NCBI RefSeq assembly: GCF_018129405.1
Contig: NZ_JAFCLP010000011.1
Span: 124,001 to 188,000, forward strand
Direction: 5' to 3'
DNA from: Bradyrhizobium iriomotense
Lineage (GTDB): Bacteria; Pseudomonadota; Alphaproteobacteria; Rhizobiales; Xanthobacteraceae
Length of the DNA stretch: 64,000 nt
Shown here: positions 17,057 through 26,642 of the stretch, in pieces
Layout: each line of letters begins with the position of its first letter
How positions within the stretch are numbered: position 1 is the first letter of the stretch
Program-made: the position numbers and the translations under genes
Notes under the pieces: model-generated
Told to the model about the DNA's origin: nothing
Databases searched by the model: none
Seen by the model: the letters and a program-made list of their open reading frames with translations, nothing else

Positions 17057-18532
17057 TTAATTCCCCACGGCAGCCAGCAGGCTCTGCAACATTTCGTCGA
17101 CGGTCGAGATGATCTTCGACGAGGCCGAATAGGTGCGCTCGACCTGAAGCATCAAGGACATCTCGTCGTCCATGTTGACGCCGCTGACGTTCGACAACGC
17201 CGCGGTGCTGCGTTCGAGCAGCGTTTTCTGGTAGGTGACGTTGGAGTCTGCGGTCTTGCGCTGGTTTTCGATCCAGCTCGTCGACGACGATGCGAAGTCG
17301 ATCAAGCTGCCACTCGGCTTGCCTTGCGTGGTTGCGTCGAACGGCTGCGACGCATCCATGCCGCCGATGAGCTGCTGCAGCCGGGCCGAGTAGCCGCCGT
17401 TGCCGGCGGTGTTGTATCGATACGCAACATTGCCGCTGATCGCGCCGTCGCGCAGCAGATTGACATTGCCGCCCTGCGCCGGATCGACTGATGCCGCGAC
17501 ACTGATCAGTCCGGCAAGGCCGACCGAGACGGTGGCGCTCGCCGGCATCGCCGGCGCGCCGGGATAGGTGAAGAGACCGGGAACGTCAGGCAGCGCCGCG
17601 GCGGTCTGATCGCTCTCCCTGAAGGTATTGATCAGGCCGCGCGCGATTTCGTCGAGCTGGCTCTGATAGGTGACGGTGTCCTGGTCACGCAGCTGGGCGA
17701 GACCCGCGAGCTTGCCCGACTTCAGCGGCATCACCGAATTGGCGCCGGTCACCGGGACGCCGTCGATATAGACCGCATTGCCGGTGGTGCCGGGCGAATA
17801 GATGTTGGTCGCCGTGAAGCTGACCGTTCGCGCCGTCTTGTCGAACAGCACGACGCCGCTGTCGGTGTAAAGCGCAGCATCGCCGTTAGTGCGGATCGAC
17901 ATCTCGACGCCGACCTCCTCCGACAGCTTCGAGACGATGCTGTCGCGCTGGTCCAGGTAGTCGGTGACGTCGTCACCGGCAATCGTTCCCCTCACGATCG
18001 CGTTGTTGACCTTGTCGAACTGCGTAAGGAGCTGATTGATGTTGGCGACCGAGGTCGCCATGTCGGCATCCGCACCCTCGCGAACCGACTGCACGGTCTT
18101 GGTCGCCTCGTTGAGCGAGGTCGCCATGTCCTTGGCCGACGTGACCGCCGCCTGCGCCAGCGTGGTGTTGTCCGGCGCGTTGGCATATTGCTGCAGCGCC
18201 TTCTTCAGCGCATTGAGCTGCGCCGTCGGCGACTGGTCGAGCTCCGTATCGTCGACCGTGGCAGTTGCGATCTTCTGGAGACCGTCATAGATCGCGCTTT
18301 GCTTGGCCGACGACGAGGTCGCGGTCAGGACGTTGTTGTAGAGACCCGAGCTGGCGGCGCGCTGGATCGCCGCCACATAGACGCCGGCCCCGGGCAGATT
18401 GTCCAGCACCGCGATCTTGCGCGAATAGCCGGTGGCGCTGGCACCGGCGATGTTGCGCGAGATCGTCGAGGACTGGATGCCCGACGCCATGAGTGAAGCG
18501 CGGGCGGAGTCGAGAGCGGCGGTAAGGGACAT
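17057..18532 (-). CDS. flgK: Hook-filament junction protein FlgK
   Basis: The 491-residue protein starts with MSLTAALDSARASLMASGIQ and contains the rod/hook-family motif ISRNIAGASATGYSRK. It ends with the helix LMLQVERTYSASSKIISTVDEMLQSLL, as FlgK does. It forms the first junction ring between hook and filament. It is followed directly by flgL and preceded by flgE with a gap of 34 bp. Confidence 0.92.
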   Translation of the reverse strand: MSLTAALDSARASLMASGIQSSTISRNIAGASATGYSRKIAVLDNLPGAGVYVAAIQRAASSGLYNNVLTATSSSAKQSAIYDGLQKIATATVDDTELDQSPTAQLNALKKALQQYANAPDNTTLAQAAVTSAKDMATSLNEATKTVQSVREGADADMATSVANINQLLTQFDKVNNAIVRGTIAGDDVTDYLDQRDSIVSKLSEEVGVEMSIRTNGDAALYTDSGVVLFDKTARTVSFTATNIYSPGTTGNAVYIDGVPVTGANSVMPLKSGKLAGLAQLRDQDTVTYQSQLDEIARGLINTFRESDQTAAALPDVPGLFTYPGAPAMPASATVSVGLAGLISVAASVDPAQGGNVNLLRDGAISGNVAYRYNTAGNGGYSARLQQLIGGMDASQPFDATTQGKPSGSLIDFASSSTSWIENQRKTADSNVTYQKTLLERSTAALSNVSGVNMDDEMSLMLQVERTYSASSKIISTVDEMLQSLLAAVGN

Positions 18533-18566
18533 GATCTGCTCTTGCCCGGAACGGGCGCTGGAGGGT

Positions 18567-19799
18567 TCAGCGCTTCAGGTTGACGACGACGTCGAGCAGG
18601 TCGGCGCCGGTCTGGAACGATTTCGAGTTGGCGGTGAAGCCGCGCTGGGCCTCGATCATCCCGGTGAGCTCGTCCGCGAGGTCGACGTTGGAGTCTTCCA
18701 GGGCGCCGGACTGGATCGTGCCGAGGCCGCCGGTACCGGCATTCCCGGCCTGCGCGTTGCCGGAATTCATGTTGGTCGAATAGACGTTGCCTGGCTCGGG
18801 CGTCAGATTGTCGGGGCTCGCAACGTCGGCCAACATGATGGTGTAGAGCGTCATCTGCTGCCCGTTCTTGAGCACGGCTGTCACGTACCCGTTCTCGTCG
18901 ACGTCGACCTTGTCGATGGCCGATGGAGCGCTGCCATTGACGGTCGCCTTGAAGCTGAAGTCGGTTCCGGTCTGCGTCATGTTCGACAGGTCCAGGGTCG
19001 TCGCCGCACCGCCGGGGACGGTGAAGGAGAGTGTCGTCGGGCTCGCCGCGGCCAGCGCGCCCTTGCCGGTTGCGGTCGTATCGAAGGTGAAAGTGGTGGC
19101 GGCGCCGACCGACGCACCTGTCGCGGAGTTGTAAGCCTGAATCTGCCAGGTGTCCGAGCCGGCGGCCGTCGCCGTGTGGGACATGTAGACGTCGAGCGTA
19201 ACGGCCTGGCCAATATTGTTGTAGGCCACGATCGAGCTCTTCGACGAATAGGACGCCGGTCCGGGTGGGCCGGCAATGACAGCCGCCGTCGGATCCAGAT
19301 TGCCGGTCGTGAGTGTCCCCGCCGTCGTCGGCACGGGCACTTGCGAAACCTGGGCAATGTTGACGATCTGCATGCCGGACAGGCTGTTCTGCGAGAAATT
19401 GGTCACCTTACCGGGCTGACCCAGAAGGTAGTAGCCGGCCGCGTTGACCAGATTGCCCTGGGCGTCCGGCACGAACGAGCCGGCGCGCGTCAGATATTGC
19501 TGCGTGTTGTTGGCGTTCGACACCACGAAGAAGCCGTTGCCCTGGACAGCAAGGTCCGTGGTCGACGTGGTGAACTGCGTATGTCCGGCGTCGCTGATGG
19601 CGTAGCGCACCGTCGTCTCGACGGCGCCGGAATCGTAATTGCCCGAACCGCTCTTCAGGATCAGCGATGAGAATTCAGTCGAAGCCCGCTTGTAGCCGGT
19701 CGTGTTGACGTTCGCGATGTTGTCCGAGACCGTCGACAGCTTGTTGGATTGCGCGGACATGCCGGAAACGCCGGTGCGCATAACACCATACAGGCTCAT
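18567..19799 (-). CDS. flgE: Flagellar hook protein FlgE
   Basis: The 410-residue protein has the hook-protein layout. The N-terminal MSLYGVMRTGVSGMSAQSN is followed by the motif NIANVNTTGYKRA, then a variable Thr/Ala-rich centre, and the C-terminal signature DEL-TGMIEAQRGFTANSKSF. It is exported and polymerises into the hook. AAAGGAG lies nine bases before the ATG at 19799. It heads the flgE-flgK-flgL group, and a 90-bp gap to the transglycosylase gene may hold a promoter. Confidence 0.94.
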   Translation of the reverse strand: MSLYGVMRTGVSGMSAQSNKLSTVSDNIANVNTTGYKRASTEFSSLILKSGSGNYDSGAVETTVRYAISDAGHTQFTTSTTDLAVQGNGFFVVSNANNTQQYLTRAGSFVPDAQGNLVNAAGYYLLGQPGKVTNFSQNSLSGMQIVNIAQVSQVPVPTTAGTLTTGNLDPTAAVIAGPPGPASYSSKSSIVAYNNIGQAVTLDVYMSHTATAAGSDTWQIQAYNSATGASVGAATTFTFDTTATGKGALAAASPTTLSFTVPGGAATTLDLSNMTQTGTDFSFKATVNGSAPSAIDKVDVDENGYVTAVLKNGQQMTLYTIMLADVASPDNLTPEPGNVYSTNMNSGNAQAGNAGTGGLGTIQSGALEDSNVDLADELTGMIEAQRGFTANSKSFQTGADLLDVVVNLKR

Positions 19800-19889
19800 G
19801 AATTGGGCTCCTTTGGTAGGCTGCAGCTACAATGAGGGTTCTTGCTTGCGCGGGGCTGATGGTTGGGAACCATGCACAACTTCATGTTG

Positions 19890-20471
19890 TCAGGTCGTTT
19901 TCGGCTGACAGAACGAGCGCGCCTTGTCGGTCCACGCCCCGAAGCCGCTCGAGACGAGATGAGCGACGATGTGACAGACATAGCGCTTTTGCGCCGGCTG
20001 GTTGTTCGGGCCCGCATTGTAGCGGGCGACCGCCATGGTCCAGCTGCCCTCGCGCTGCTTCAGCTCTTTCAGGAAACGCGCGGCGTAGTCGACGTTCCGG
20101 GCGGGGTCGAACATCGCCTGCACGGAGGCGAACTTGTCGCCGTGATAATGGTGGTTGATCTGCATGCAGCCGAGGTCGATCAGCTTGATGCCCTTGGCTC
20201 GCATCGCCTCGAAATTCGCGATCGCATCGCTCATGTCCTTGGCGAACACGGTCTGGCCGTCGGCCCCAAGCGCATAAGGATAGAGCGCGCCGCGCCGTCC
20301 GGTCTCGGTGAGGCCGACGGCGTAGAGAATGCCGAGCGGAATGCCGTGCTGCTGGGCCGCACGCGCCATCTCGCGCTCGCAGGGGCGCGCGCCGTCGGTG
20401 GCGGCCTCCGTGGCGCCCGCGTTACAGATAAACAGGGCCGCGACGAATCTGCGGCGCCACGTCCTGGTCAT
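19890..20471 (-). CDS. Lytic transglycosylase (SLT domain) of the flagellar cluster
   Basis: The 193-residue protein has an N-terminal signal sequence (about 1-23) and an SLT-type lysozyme-like domain. The probable catalytic glutamate is Glu56 in YAVGLTETGRRG, and the MQINHHYHG and VARYNAG motifs follow as in soluble lytic transglycosylases. It would cut peptidoglycan to let the rod pass. Because the FlgJ here has no muramidase half, this gene probably replaces it. Its ATG at 20471 lies inside the 3' end of fliK (about 50-bp overlap), indicating coupled expression. The Cys31 and C-terminal Cys residues could form disulfides. Confidence 0.85.
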   Translation of the reverse strand: MTRTWRRRFVAALFICNAGATEAATDGARPCEREMARAAQQHGIPLGILYAVGLTETGRRGALYPYALGADGQTVFAKDMSDAIANFEAMRAKGIKLIDLGCMQINHHYHGDKFASVQAMFDPARNVDYAARFLKELKQREGSWTMAVARYNAGPNNQPAQKRYVCHIVAHLVSSGFGAWTDKARSFCQPKTT

Positions 20472-21753
20472 GACGCGTCTCCTGGTTGGACTGCCGCTCC
20501 TGCCGGGCCTGTCTCGCATCGCCGTCCGATTGTCCCGACGACGTGCCGGCGCCGCCGAACGTGCCTTGCGACTGTGAGGATGACTGTTGCTGGCCCGGGA
20601 GCTGCGGCTGCGACTGGCCGGAGCCGCTCTGGAATCCATCGAGCGAGCCGTGCTGGACGGGCGCGACGTCGGCGACGTAACCGGCCGACTGCATCAGCTC
20701 GCGAATCGAGTCGCGCTGCTGGTCCAGCATCTGGCTCGTGTCCTTGCGCTCAGCCGCGAGGTGGATCGAGACCTCCGAGCCGACCAGGCGAAGGCGCACG
20801 GTGACGTTGCCGAGCGCCGGCGGCTCCAGGTTGACGGTCAGGATCTTGAGCGGCTGGTCCGGCGCATTCGTTTGGGACGTTGCGAGATCGGGGGCTGCGG
20901 ACGCCGTTGATGCCGAGGATTCCTTCAGCTCGGCGACCACCGCATTGGCGACCTGCTGCGGCGCGTTGAACTGCGCCGGCGGCAGATGAGTCTCCTGCTG
21001 AACCACGGTGACCTTGGTTGCCTCGGGCAATGCGTCCCGCGCTTGGGCCTTGACGGCGCGTTCGACATTGGCCGTGACGGCCTCGAAGCCTGGCGTTGCC
21101 GGCATCGCTTTCGCGGAAGCCTCGCTGCCTTGCTGCACGGTGGCTGCCTGGGATGCTGCGGCTTGTGAGCGGATGCCGACCGGAACGGCGCTGGACGGTT
21201 CGGCATCGGCCGCAGCAGCTTTCGCAATACCCGCCGCCTGCACGTCACGCTTCGTCGTGGAGGAGCGCTCGTCGCGCGCGGATGCGTCCTTCCCCTCGCC
21301 CGCCGGCGACTGCATCTGTGACTTCACGGCCGGTGCGACGGCGAGCTGCTGTCCGACGATCGCCGGAATACTCGACCGGTTCGTCACGTCCGCCTTTGCT
21401 GCAGCATCGACCGGATTCTGCGTCTCCGACGATTGATCGGTCTTCTGATCGGACGATTTGTGACTGGACTTGATCTCGTCGGCAGCCTCAGTGCGATCAT
21501 CCGCCGTATCGTCCTTTCCGGCCGGATGCGCCAGGCGCGCGCGCAGCGCTCCCGCTTTCACGGTCGTGTCGCCGGCCTCGTCGTTGAGGGCCCGCTTCGC
21601 CAGCTTCGAGACGGTGTGAAGCAGATCGTTGAACGACGAATCCGCCTGCGATTTCGTCCCCGACGCTTTCGCCGAACGCGACGCACCGCGCATGTTGAGG
21701 CTCTCGGCGAGACCCGAGAAGAGCTGTCCGGAGGTTCCGCTGAGTTTGGTCAT
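20422..21753 (-). CDS. fliK: Flagellar hook-length control protein FliK
   Basis: The 443-residue protein is low-complexity (Ala/Ser/Gln/Asp-rich) over most of its length. The conserved FliK C-terminal domain lies at about residues 300-375: LKILTVNLEPPALGNVTVRL, then MLDQQRDSIRELMQSAGY. A Gln/Ser/Gly-rich tail follows. FliK is a secreted molecular ruler that switches export from hook to filament proteins. The ATG overlaps the motC stop by four bases, and the 3' end overlaps the transglycosylase start. Confidence 0.9.
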   Translation of the reverse strand: MTKLSGTSGQLFSGLAESLNMRGASRSAKASGTKSQADSSFNDLLHTVSKLAKRALNDEAGDTTVKAGALRARLAHPAGKDDTADDRTEAADEIKSSHKSSDQKTDQSSETQNPVDAAAKADVTNRSSIPAIVGQQLAVAPAVKSQMQSPAGEGKDASARDERSSTTKRDVQAAGIAKAAAADAEPSSAVPVGIRSQAAASQAATVQQGSEASAKAMPATPGFEAVTANVERAVKAQARDALPEATKVTVVQQETHLPPAQFNAPQQVANAVVAELKESSASTASAAPDLATSQTNAPDQPLKILTVNLEPPALGNVTVRLRLVGSEVSIHLAAERKDTSQMLDQQRDSIRELMQSAGYVADVAPVQHGSLDGFQSGSGQSQPQLPGQQQSSSQSQGTFGGAGTSSGQSDGDARQARQERQSNQETRHDQDVAPQIRRGPVYL

Positions 21754-22943
21754 GGGCGGCGATCCTTGGCGAGGAGTTCGAGTTCGCCGAGCTGCTTCTG
21801 CGCGCGCGCGAGCGTCGCGATCGATGATGCGAGATCGAGACGCGCCGGCGTAGCCGGAGGCTTGTCAGCGGTGGCGGCAGCGCTGCTCGCGAATGGCTTG
21901 CGAACGTCGAGCGCGAGCTGCAACGTTGCATTCAGGAGAGCAACGTCGCGCTCGGGCAGCTTCGACCGGTCGATCGCCTTCAGCTCGGCGAGACCGCCGT
22001 CATATTCATCGGTGAGCGCCCGCGAGGCGCCGCGGAAGAAATGCGCACGCTCGCGCTCCATTGATGCATCGGTGCTGAGCCCCAGCGCGCGCTCGCCGGC
22101 CAGCCGAGTCACGCCCATCCGTCCACGCAGCATCGCGTTGCGCGCGATGACGAGGTAGAGCTTGATGCGGCTGGCGCGGTCGACCTGCTCCAGCAAAGCG
22201 ACGATCCGCGCAAAGCGGCGCTCGTCGAGCGCCACGCTCGATTGCGTCAGGCCTGAGGAGAAGCGCTGCCAGAAATCGCCGGCATAGATCGAGTTGCGGT
22301 AATGGCGGATATAGGCCAGCGTCAGGAACTCGAACTTGTCGAAATCCTCGGCCTGCCCGACCAGCAGGATCTCGCGCCGCAGCGCCGCCTCTTCCACCAG
22401 CGTGCCGGGCAGGAGCAGACGCGCGTCGTCCAGACGCTCGATCGCGAGCGAGGCCTCGGTGCGTGCGAACAGCGCGCCCTGCACCAGCGCGACCTGTCCG
22501 CCCAGGCCCGACGGAAGCGTCCGCGGCTTGACGTCCTTGAGCAGTTCACGCGCCTCGTCCTGACGCCCCTCGACATAGGCGAGCGCGCCGTCGAACAGCC
22601 GACCGTCCACGTTCAGCTTGTCGCGCGGCAGCTTGCGGACCAGTTGCGGGGCGCCGCCGCTGAGCAGGTAGATGACGACGGCCTGGCCGTTCTGCGGATT
22701 GCTCCACACATTCGCATCGGCGGCGAGAAACTTCTCGCCGACCTGCCGGATCAGCGCGATGTGGCTGCCATGCGCCGCGGTGTCGCCGTTGGCGATGCCG
22801 TCTTGCACCGCCTGCAAGGCGCGCACGAGCTCATACGGTTCGCTTGACGTCGAGGCCGGGACCGGCGCCGGATCGGCAAGCGCGGGCGCCGCCATCGGCG
22901 GCAACACGATCAACAGAGCAGCGCAGAGGAGCGGCCTGATCAC
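21750..22943 (-). CDS. motC: Motility protein MotC (periplasmic)
   Basis: The 397-residue protein has a signal peptide (MIRPLLCAALLIVLPPMAAPALA) and a helical-repeat body. Its features (EPYELVRALQAVQDGIANGD, IYLLSGGAPQ, YIRHYRNSIYAGDFWQRF) match MotC of Rhizobiales, a periplasmic partner of MotB in the motor. It starts with GTG overlapping the motB stop (GTGA), and its own stop overlaps fliK. An earlier in-frame start would destroy the signal peptide. Confidence 0.9.
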   Translation of the reverse strand: MIRPLLCAALLIVLPPMAAPALADPAPVPASTSSEPYELVRALQAVQDGIANGDTAAHGSHIALIRQVGEKFLAADANVWSNPQNGQAVVIYLLSGGAPQLVRKLPRDKLNVDGRLFDGALAYVEGRQDEARELLKDVKPRTLPSGLGGQVALVQGALFARTEASLAIERLDDARLLLPGTLVEEAALRREILLVGQAEDFDKFEFLTLAYIRHYRNSIYAGDFWQRFSSGLTQSSVALDERRFARIVALLEQVDRASRIKLYLVIARNAMLRGRMGVTRLAGERALGLSTDASMERERAHFFRGASRALTDEYDGGLAELKAIDRSKLPERDVALLNATLQLALDVRKPFASSAAATADKPPATPARLDLASSIATLARAQKQLGELELLAKDRRP

Positions 22944-24250
22944 GGACGCTTCTCCCGGATCAGGATCTCGATCCGGCGATTCTGCGCGGCTGCCGGGTCG
23001 CTGGGAAGTTTCGGCCGCCGGTCGGCATAACCCTCGACATGCTCGATTCGCAGTGCATCGACGCCGGAGCGGACCAGCATGTAATAAGCCATCTGCGCAC
23101 GGGCGGTCGACAGCCTCCAATTGTCGTAGTTCTCCGACTTGTACGGCCGATTGTCGGTGTGGCCGCGGACGATGATCATGCCGGGGCGCTTCGCCAGCAG
23201 CGGTCCGATCTTGTCGATCACCCGGATGAGTTCGGGCCGCGGCTCGGCCGAGCCGACCGCGAACATGCCGAAGCTCGCATCGTCGGTCAGGCTGACCAGC
23301 AGGCCTTCCTCGACCTGACGCACCTCGGCCACCGGTCCCGCACCGGCCTTGATGTCCGACAGCGCATCCGCGATCGCGGACTGTAGCTGCTTGACGGTCG
23401 GCTGCTGTGTTTGCGCGGCCTCGCGCGGTTCGGAATCCTTCTTCGCGTCGTTGGGACGTGCCTGCGCGCCGGGCTGCGCGTTCGCCTGGACGCTGCCTTC
23501 GCGGGAAGACTGCGACGGCACGGGTCCCGGCGGCAGCAGGGGCGACAGGCTCGCCGACGACGCATCCGCGTTCGGAGCGATGCTTCCGCCGGCATCATCC
23601 GTCTTGGCGCGGCGCGCCTGTGGCTCGCTTTGACTCGTGCCGGACGAGTTGTCGCGCGCGGACGGATTGGGCTTCGGCTCGCTCTCGATGATGCGATCCG
23701 CGTCCTTCGGCGCCTGCGGCGCCAGCTTCCAATAGCCGGGGTCGAAGGGATCCCGGTAGGCGTCGCCGCCCTTGAGCCCGTCCTCTTCTGCGGAGGTCAG
23801 CGAACCGGCACGACGCTGGCCCGAGGCCTCGTTCGCGTTATTGGCGATCTCGGCAAGCGTCGCATAGGGATCGCGGAACAGGACCTTCTCCTCGTAGAAC
23901 GGCGGCTTCTCGGCCGTCGGAGAATCGCCGCGACGCTCCTCGCTCGGCCCACCCGGCTGACGCCGGCCTTCCTGGCCGTCGAACGTGGTCGGCTCCTTCT
24001 TGGTGAGATCCTTCAGACCTTTCGGCGCCGGTGCGTTCTCGGCGAGCTTGATCGGGTTGAAGTAGCTTGCGACCACCTGCTTCTGGTCCTGGTTGAGCGC
24101 GTTGAGCAGCCACATGACCAGGAAGAACGCCATCATCGCGGTCATGAAGTCCGCATAGGCGATCTTCCAAACGCCGCCATGATGCGCCTCCTCGGCGAAA
24201 GCGCTGCGCCGGCGGACGATCACGAGCTCCTGCTTGACCTCTTCCACCAT
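22940..24250 (-). CDS. motB: Flagellar stator protein MotB
   Basis: The 436-residue protein has one N-terminal membrane helix with the proton-pathway aspartate Asp34 in YADFMTAMMAFFLVMWLL. A long low-complexity linker (about 60-290) follows, then an OmpA-type peptidoglycan-binding domain (IVRGHTDNRPYKSENYDNWRLS, and NRRIEILIREK at the end). The linker is much longer than in E. coli MotB (308 residues), as seen in Rhizobiales. It pairs with MotA at 39540-40436 and MotC downstream. Six bases separate it from fliH. Confidence 0.95.
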   Translation of the reverse strand: MVEEVKQELVIVRRRSAFAEEAHHGGVWKIAYADFMTAMMAFFLVMWLLNALNQDQKQVVASYFNPIKLAENAPAPKGLKDLTKKEPTTFDGQEGRRQPGGPSEERRGDSPTAEKPPFYEEKVLFRDPYATLAEIANNANEASGQRRAGSLTSAEEDGLKGGDAYRDPFDPGYWKLAPQAPKDADRIIESEPKPNPSARDNSSGTSQSEPQARRAKTDDAGGSIAPNADASSASLSPLLPPGPVPSQSSREGSVQANAQPGAQARPNDAKKDSEPREAAQTQQPTVKQLQSAIADALSDIKAGAGPVAEVRQVEEGLLVSLTDDASFGMFAVGSAEPRPELIRVIDKIGPLLAKRPGMIIVRGHTDNRPYKSENYDNWRLSTARAQMAYYMLVRSGVDALRIEHVEGYADRRPKLPSDPAAAQNRRIEILIREKRP

Positions 24251-24255
24251 GGCTG

Positions 24256-24957
24256 CTACCGGCGCGCTTCCTTCAGGCGCTCGCCCCAGGCTGTGATCTG
24301 CGTCTCGATCACGGTCTGGTCGGCGACGACGCGGACCTCAGAAGTCTCGGCGACCTCGTACTCAACTCCCGTGCGCCTGCTAGCCTCGAGCTGGGTCCTC
24401 ACGAGGTCGAGCAGCTCGCTCGGGCCGGTGACTTTGAATACCGGCACCGGCGAATTGCCGGTCAGCGCCGCGATCTGCTCGACCAGCGATCCAACCGCCT
24501 TGTCGCGGACCGCATCGGCGAGGAAAGGCAGCAGAATGCGCGCGACGGAGCTCGCGATGTTGGTCTCGATCTCGCGGCAGGCCGCCTCGAAGCCGCCGAC
24601 GATTGCGGCCGCCTGCTGATCGGACCACTTGGCCCGCTCCTCGCCGAGCCGGATCGCGCTCCGGACGCGCTCCTCGGCGACCCTGGCATCGCCCTCGGCA
24701 ACGCCGGCAGCATGGCCGCGACGGTAGGCATCGTCGAGAAGATTGACCGGCGGAGCTTCCGCCTCGGGCGCCGGAGGCGCCGGCTGAAGCTGCGGCTGAG
24801 GCTGACGCTGCGGCTGGGCCTGCGGTTGCGGCTCGCGCCGGGCCTCCTTCGGCCTCGTCAGCACGTCCTGGATCTTGGGCGGCGGAGGCGGCGGCGGCGA
24901 CTTGACCCGGCCATTCGCGTCGAACTGCGTCAGGAGTTTTCCGATTGCCGCGTTCAT
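24256..24957 (-). CDS. fliH: FliH-like export ATPase regulator
   Basis: The 233-residue protein has a Pro/Gln-rich N-terminus, an Ala/Arg-rich helix (YRRGHAAGVAEGDARVAEERV) with small-residue spacing as in FliH, and a C-terminal domain with LVEQIAALTG and VIETQITAWGERLKEA. FliH binds FliI and anchors it to the C-ring. The position between fliF and motB supports the call, although fliI itself is on the other strand. The ATG overlaps the fliF stop by four bases. Confidence 0.75.
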   Translation of the reverse strand: MNAAIGKLLTQFDANGRVKSPPPPPPPKIQDVLTRPKEARREPQPQAQPQRQPQPQLQPAPPAPEAEAPPVNLLDDAYRRGHAAGVAEGDARVAEERVRSAIRLGEERAKWSDQQAAAIVGGFEAACREIETNIASSVARILLPFLADAVRDKAVGSLVEQIAALTGNSPVPVFKVTGPSELLDLVRTQLEASRRTGVEYEVAETSEVRVVADQTVIETQITAWGERLKEARR

Positions 24958-26582
24958 GCCGCCTCCTCGCGTCGCATCCAGTCTTTAAGGATCGCTGCCG
25001 CTTGCCCCTGATCGAGCCGGACAATCTGCTCGAGCCGCTTCTGCGGTGTTCGCTGCATCTTGCCTTCGAGATCCTCGACGAGGTTGAGCTCGGGATCCTG
25101 GCTCTCGGACAATGCAAGGGCCGCGGCGGCTTCGAGCTCGGCAGCCTCAGCCGCCTCGGTCTGCTCCTGCGCCGCACGATGGGTCAGAATGCCGTTGACC
25201 GCGGGCCGAAGTCCGAACCAGACCAGCATCGAAGCGACGGCCAGGATCGTCACCGCGTTGATGACGCTGCCGAGCTGCTTGTTGATCATCTCGACGAAGC
25301 TGATCGGCGGCACCGGCGCGAGCTCGCGCGAGCCTTCGATGAAGTCGACGGCCGTGACCTGGATCTGGTCGCCGCGCGCCTTGTCCAGCCCGCCGGCCGT
25401 CGCCGCGAGCTGGCTGATCTCGGCGAGCTTGCTGTCGATGATGGCCTGGTTGCTCTTGTCGCCGAGATCGGCGACAAGACGCGCACGGTTGACCAGCACG
25501 GCGATGAAGAGCTTCTTGACCAGATAGCCGTCGCTCACCGTCGTCGTGGTCTTCGACGAGACCTCGAAATTGGTGACGTCCTCGCGGCGCGTCTTGTCCT
25601 CGCTTGAGTTCTTGCCACCGCCGGCGTTCACCTGCTGATCGGGGAGGTTCTGCTGCACCGTGGTCGGCTGCGAGCGGTCGGCGTTCTGCGACGATTCCTT
25701 CTCGCGCACGTTCCGCACCGAGCGTTCGGCGCGGCTCTCCGGATCGTAGACGGTCTCGTTGATCTGCCGCTTGTCGGTGGAGAGCTGCGGCGCGACGCTG
25801 ACCTCGAAATTGTCCAGGCCCAGATAAGGCGTCAGCGCCTTGCGGATGTTCTCCTGAACCATCCCGCCGACCGTCTTCTGCAGGCTCGCCATCTTGGTCG
25901 GCGCGGCACTCGCCTCGTCCTCCTCGGCGAGCAGCATCGAGCCGTCGGCATCCAGCACCGTCACCTTGTCGCGGCTCATGCCCGGGATGGCGGCCGCGAC
26001 GAGATGACGGATCGACTGCGCCGTGCGCGCCTCGATCGCGCCGTCGGTGCGCAGCACGACCGACGCTGAAGGCGGCTGCTGGGTCGCGCGGAACGAGCCG
26101 CGCACCGGCAGCACGATGTGCACGCGCGCCGCCTTCACGCCCTTCATCAGCTGGACGGTGCGCGCGATCTCGCCCTCGAGCGCGCGCAGCTTCGTCACTT
26201 CCTGCATGAACGAAGTCAGGCCGAGCGAGCCGATCTTGTCGAACAGTTCGTAGCCGGAATTGGCGCTGGTCGGCAGGCCCTTCTCGGCAAGCAGCATCCG
26301 CGCCTGCATGGTCTGGCTCGGACGCACCGAGACGGCGTCACCGGCGGTATTGACGTCGAAGGCGATGTTCTGCTCGCGCAGCGCTGCGCCCATGCGCGTC
26401 ACGTCTTCGCGGGTGAGGCCGGTATAGAGCGTCTCGAACTCGGGCCGGCTCAGATAATACGCGCCGCCGACAACGGTGACGAGAACGGCAAAGCCGATCA
26501 ACCCCAAGGCCATCAGCCGTCGTGGCCCAAGCTCCAGCAGATTGTTGAGCAGTTGCTGTATCTGCGCACGACTGAACAGCAT
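24954..26582 (-). CDS. fliF: Flagellar MS-ring protein FliF
   Basis: The 542-residue protein has an N-terminal membrane helix (about 22-44), ring-building motifs (YTGLTREDVTRMGAALREQNI) and the YscJ-like segment ELEGEIARTVQLMKGVKAARVHIVLP-type region. A second membrane helix lies near residue 440 (VTILAVASMLVWFGLRP), and the C-terminal tail that binds FliG follows. I chose ATG 26582, which has GAGG upstream and gives the family N-terminus, over an in-frame start at 26693. It forms the basal body ring in the inner membrane and heads the fliF-fliH-motB-motC-fliK group. Confidence 0.95.
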   Translation of the reverse strand: MLFSRAQIQQLLNNLLELGPRRLMALGLIGFAVLVTVVGGAYYLSRPEFETLYTGLTREDVTRMGAALREQNIAFDVNTAGDAVSVRPSQTMQARMLLAEKGLPTSANSGYELFDKIGSLGLTSFMQEVTKLRALEGEIARTVQLMKGVKAARVHIVLPVRGSFRATQQPPSASVVLRTDGAIEARTAQSIRHLVAAAIPGMSRDKVTVLDADGSMLLAEEDEASAAPTKMASLQKTVGGMVQENIRKALTPYLGLDNFEVSVAPQLSTDKRQINETVYDPESRAERSVRNVREKESSQNADRSQPTTVQQNLPDQQVNAGGGKNSSEDKTRREDVTNFEVSSKTTTTVSDGYLVKKLFIAVLVNRARLVADLGDKSNQAIIDSKLAEISQLAATAGGLDKARGDQIQVTAVDFIEGSRELAPVPPISFVEMINKQLGSVINAVTILAVASMLVWFGLRPAVNGILTHRAAQEQTEAAEAAELEAAAALALSESQDPELNLVEDLEGKMQRTPQKRLEQIVRLDQGQAAAILKDWMRREEAA

Positions 26583-26623
26583 ATGACCTCGTACCAATGC
26601 GAACGTAGAGGACACTCCGCTGC

Positions 26624-26642
26624 CAACCTTGTCTGAAGGTTG
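26624..26642 (-). promoter_or_regulatory. Inverted repeat upstream of fliF
   Basis: CAACCTT (26624-26630) and AAGGTTG (26636-26642) form a perfect 7-bp inverted repeat with a 5-bp centre, 42-60 bp upstream of the fliF start. In Brucella the FtcR regulator binds the fliF promoter, so this is a candidate site for the FtcR/LafR-type protein at 8686. The assignment is inference. Confidence 0.35.
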
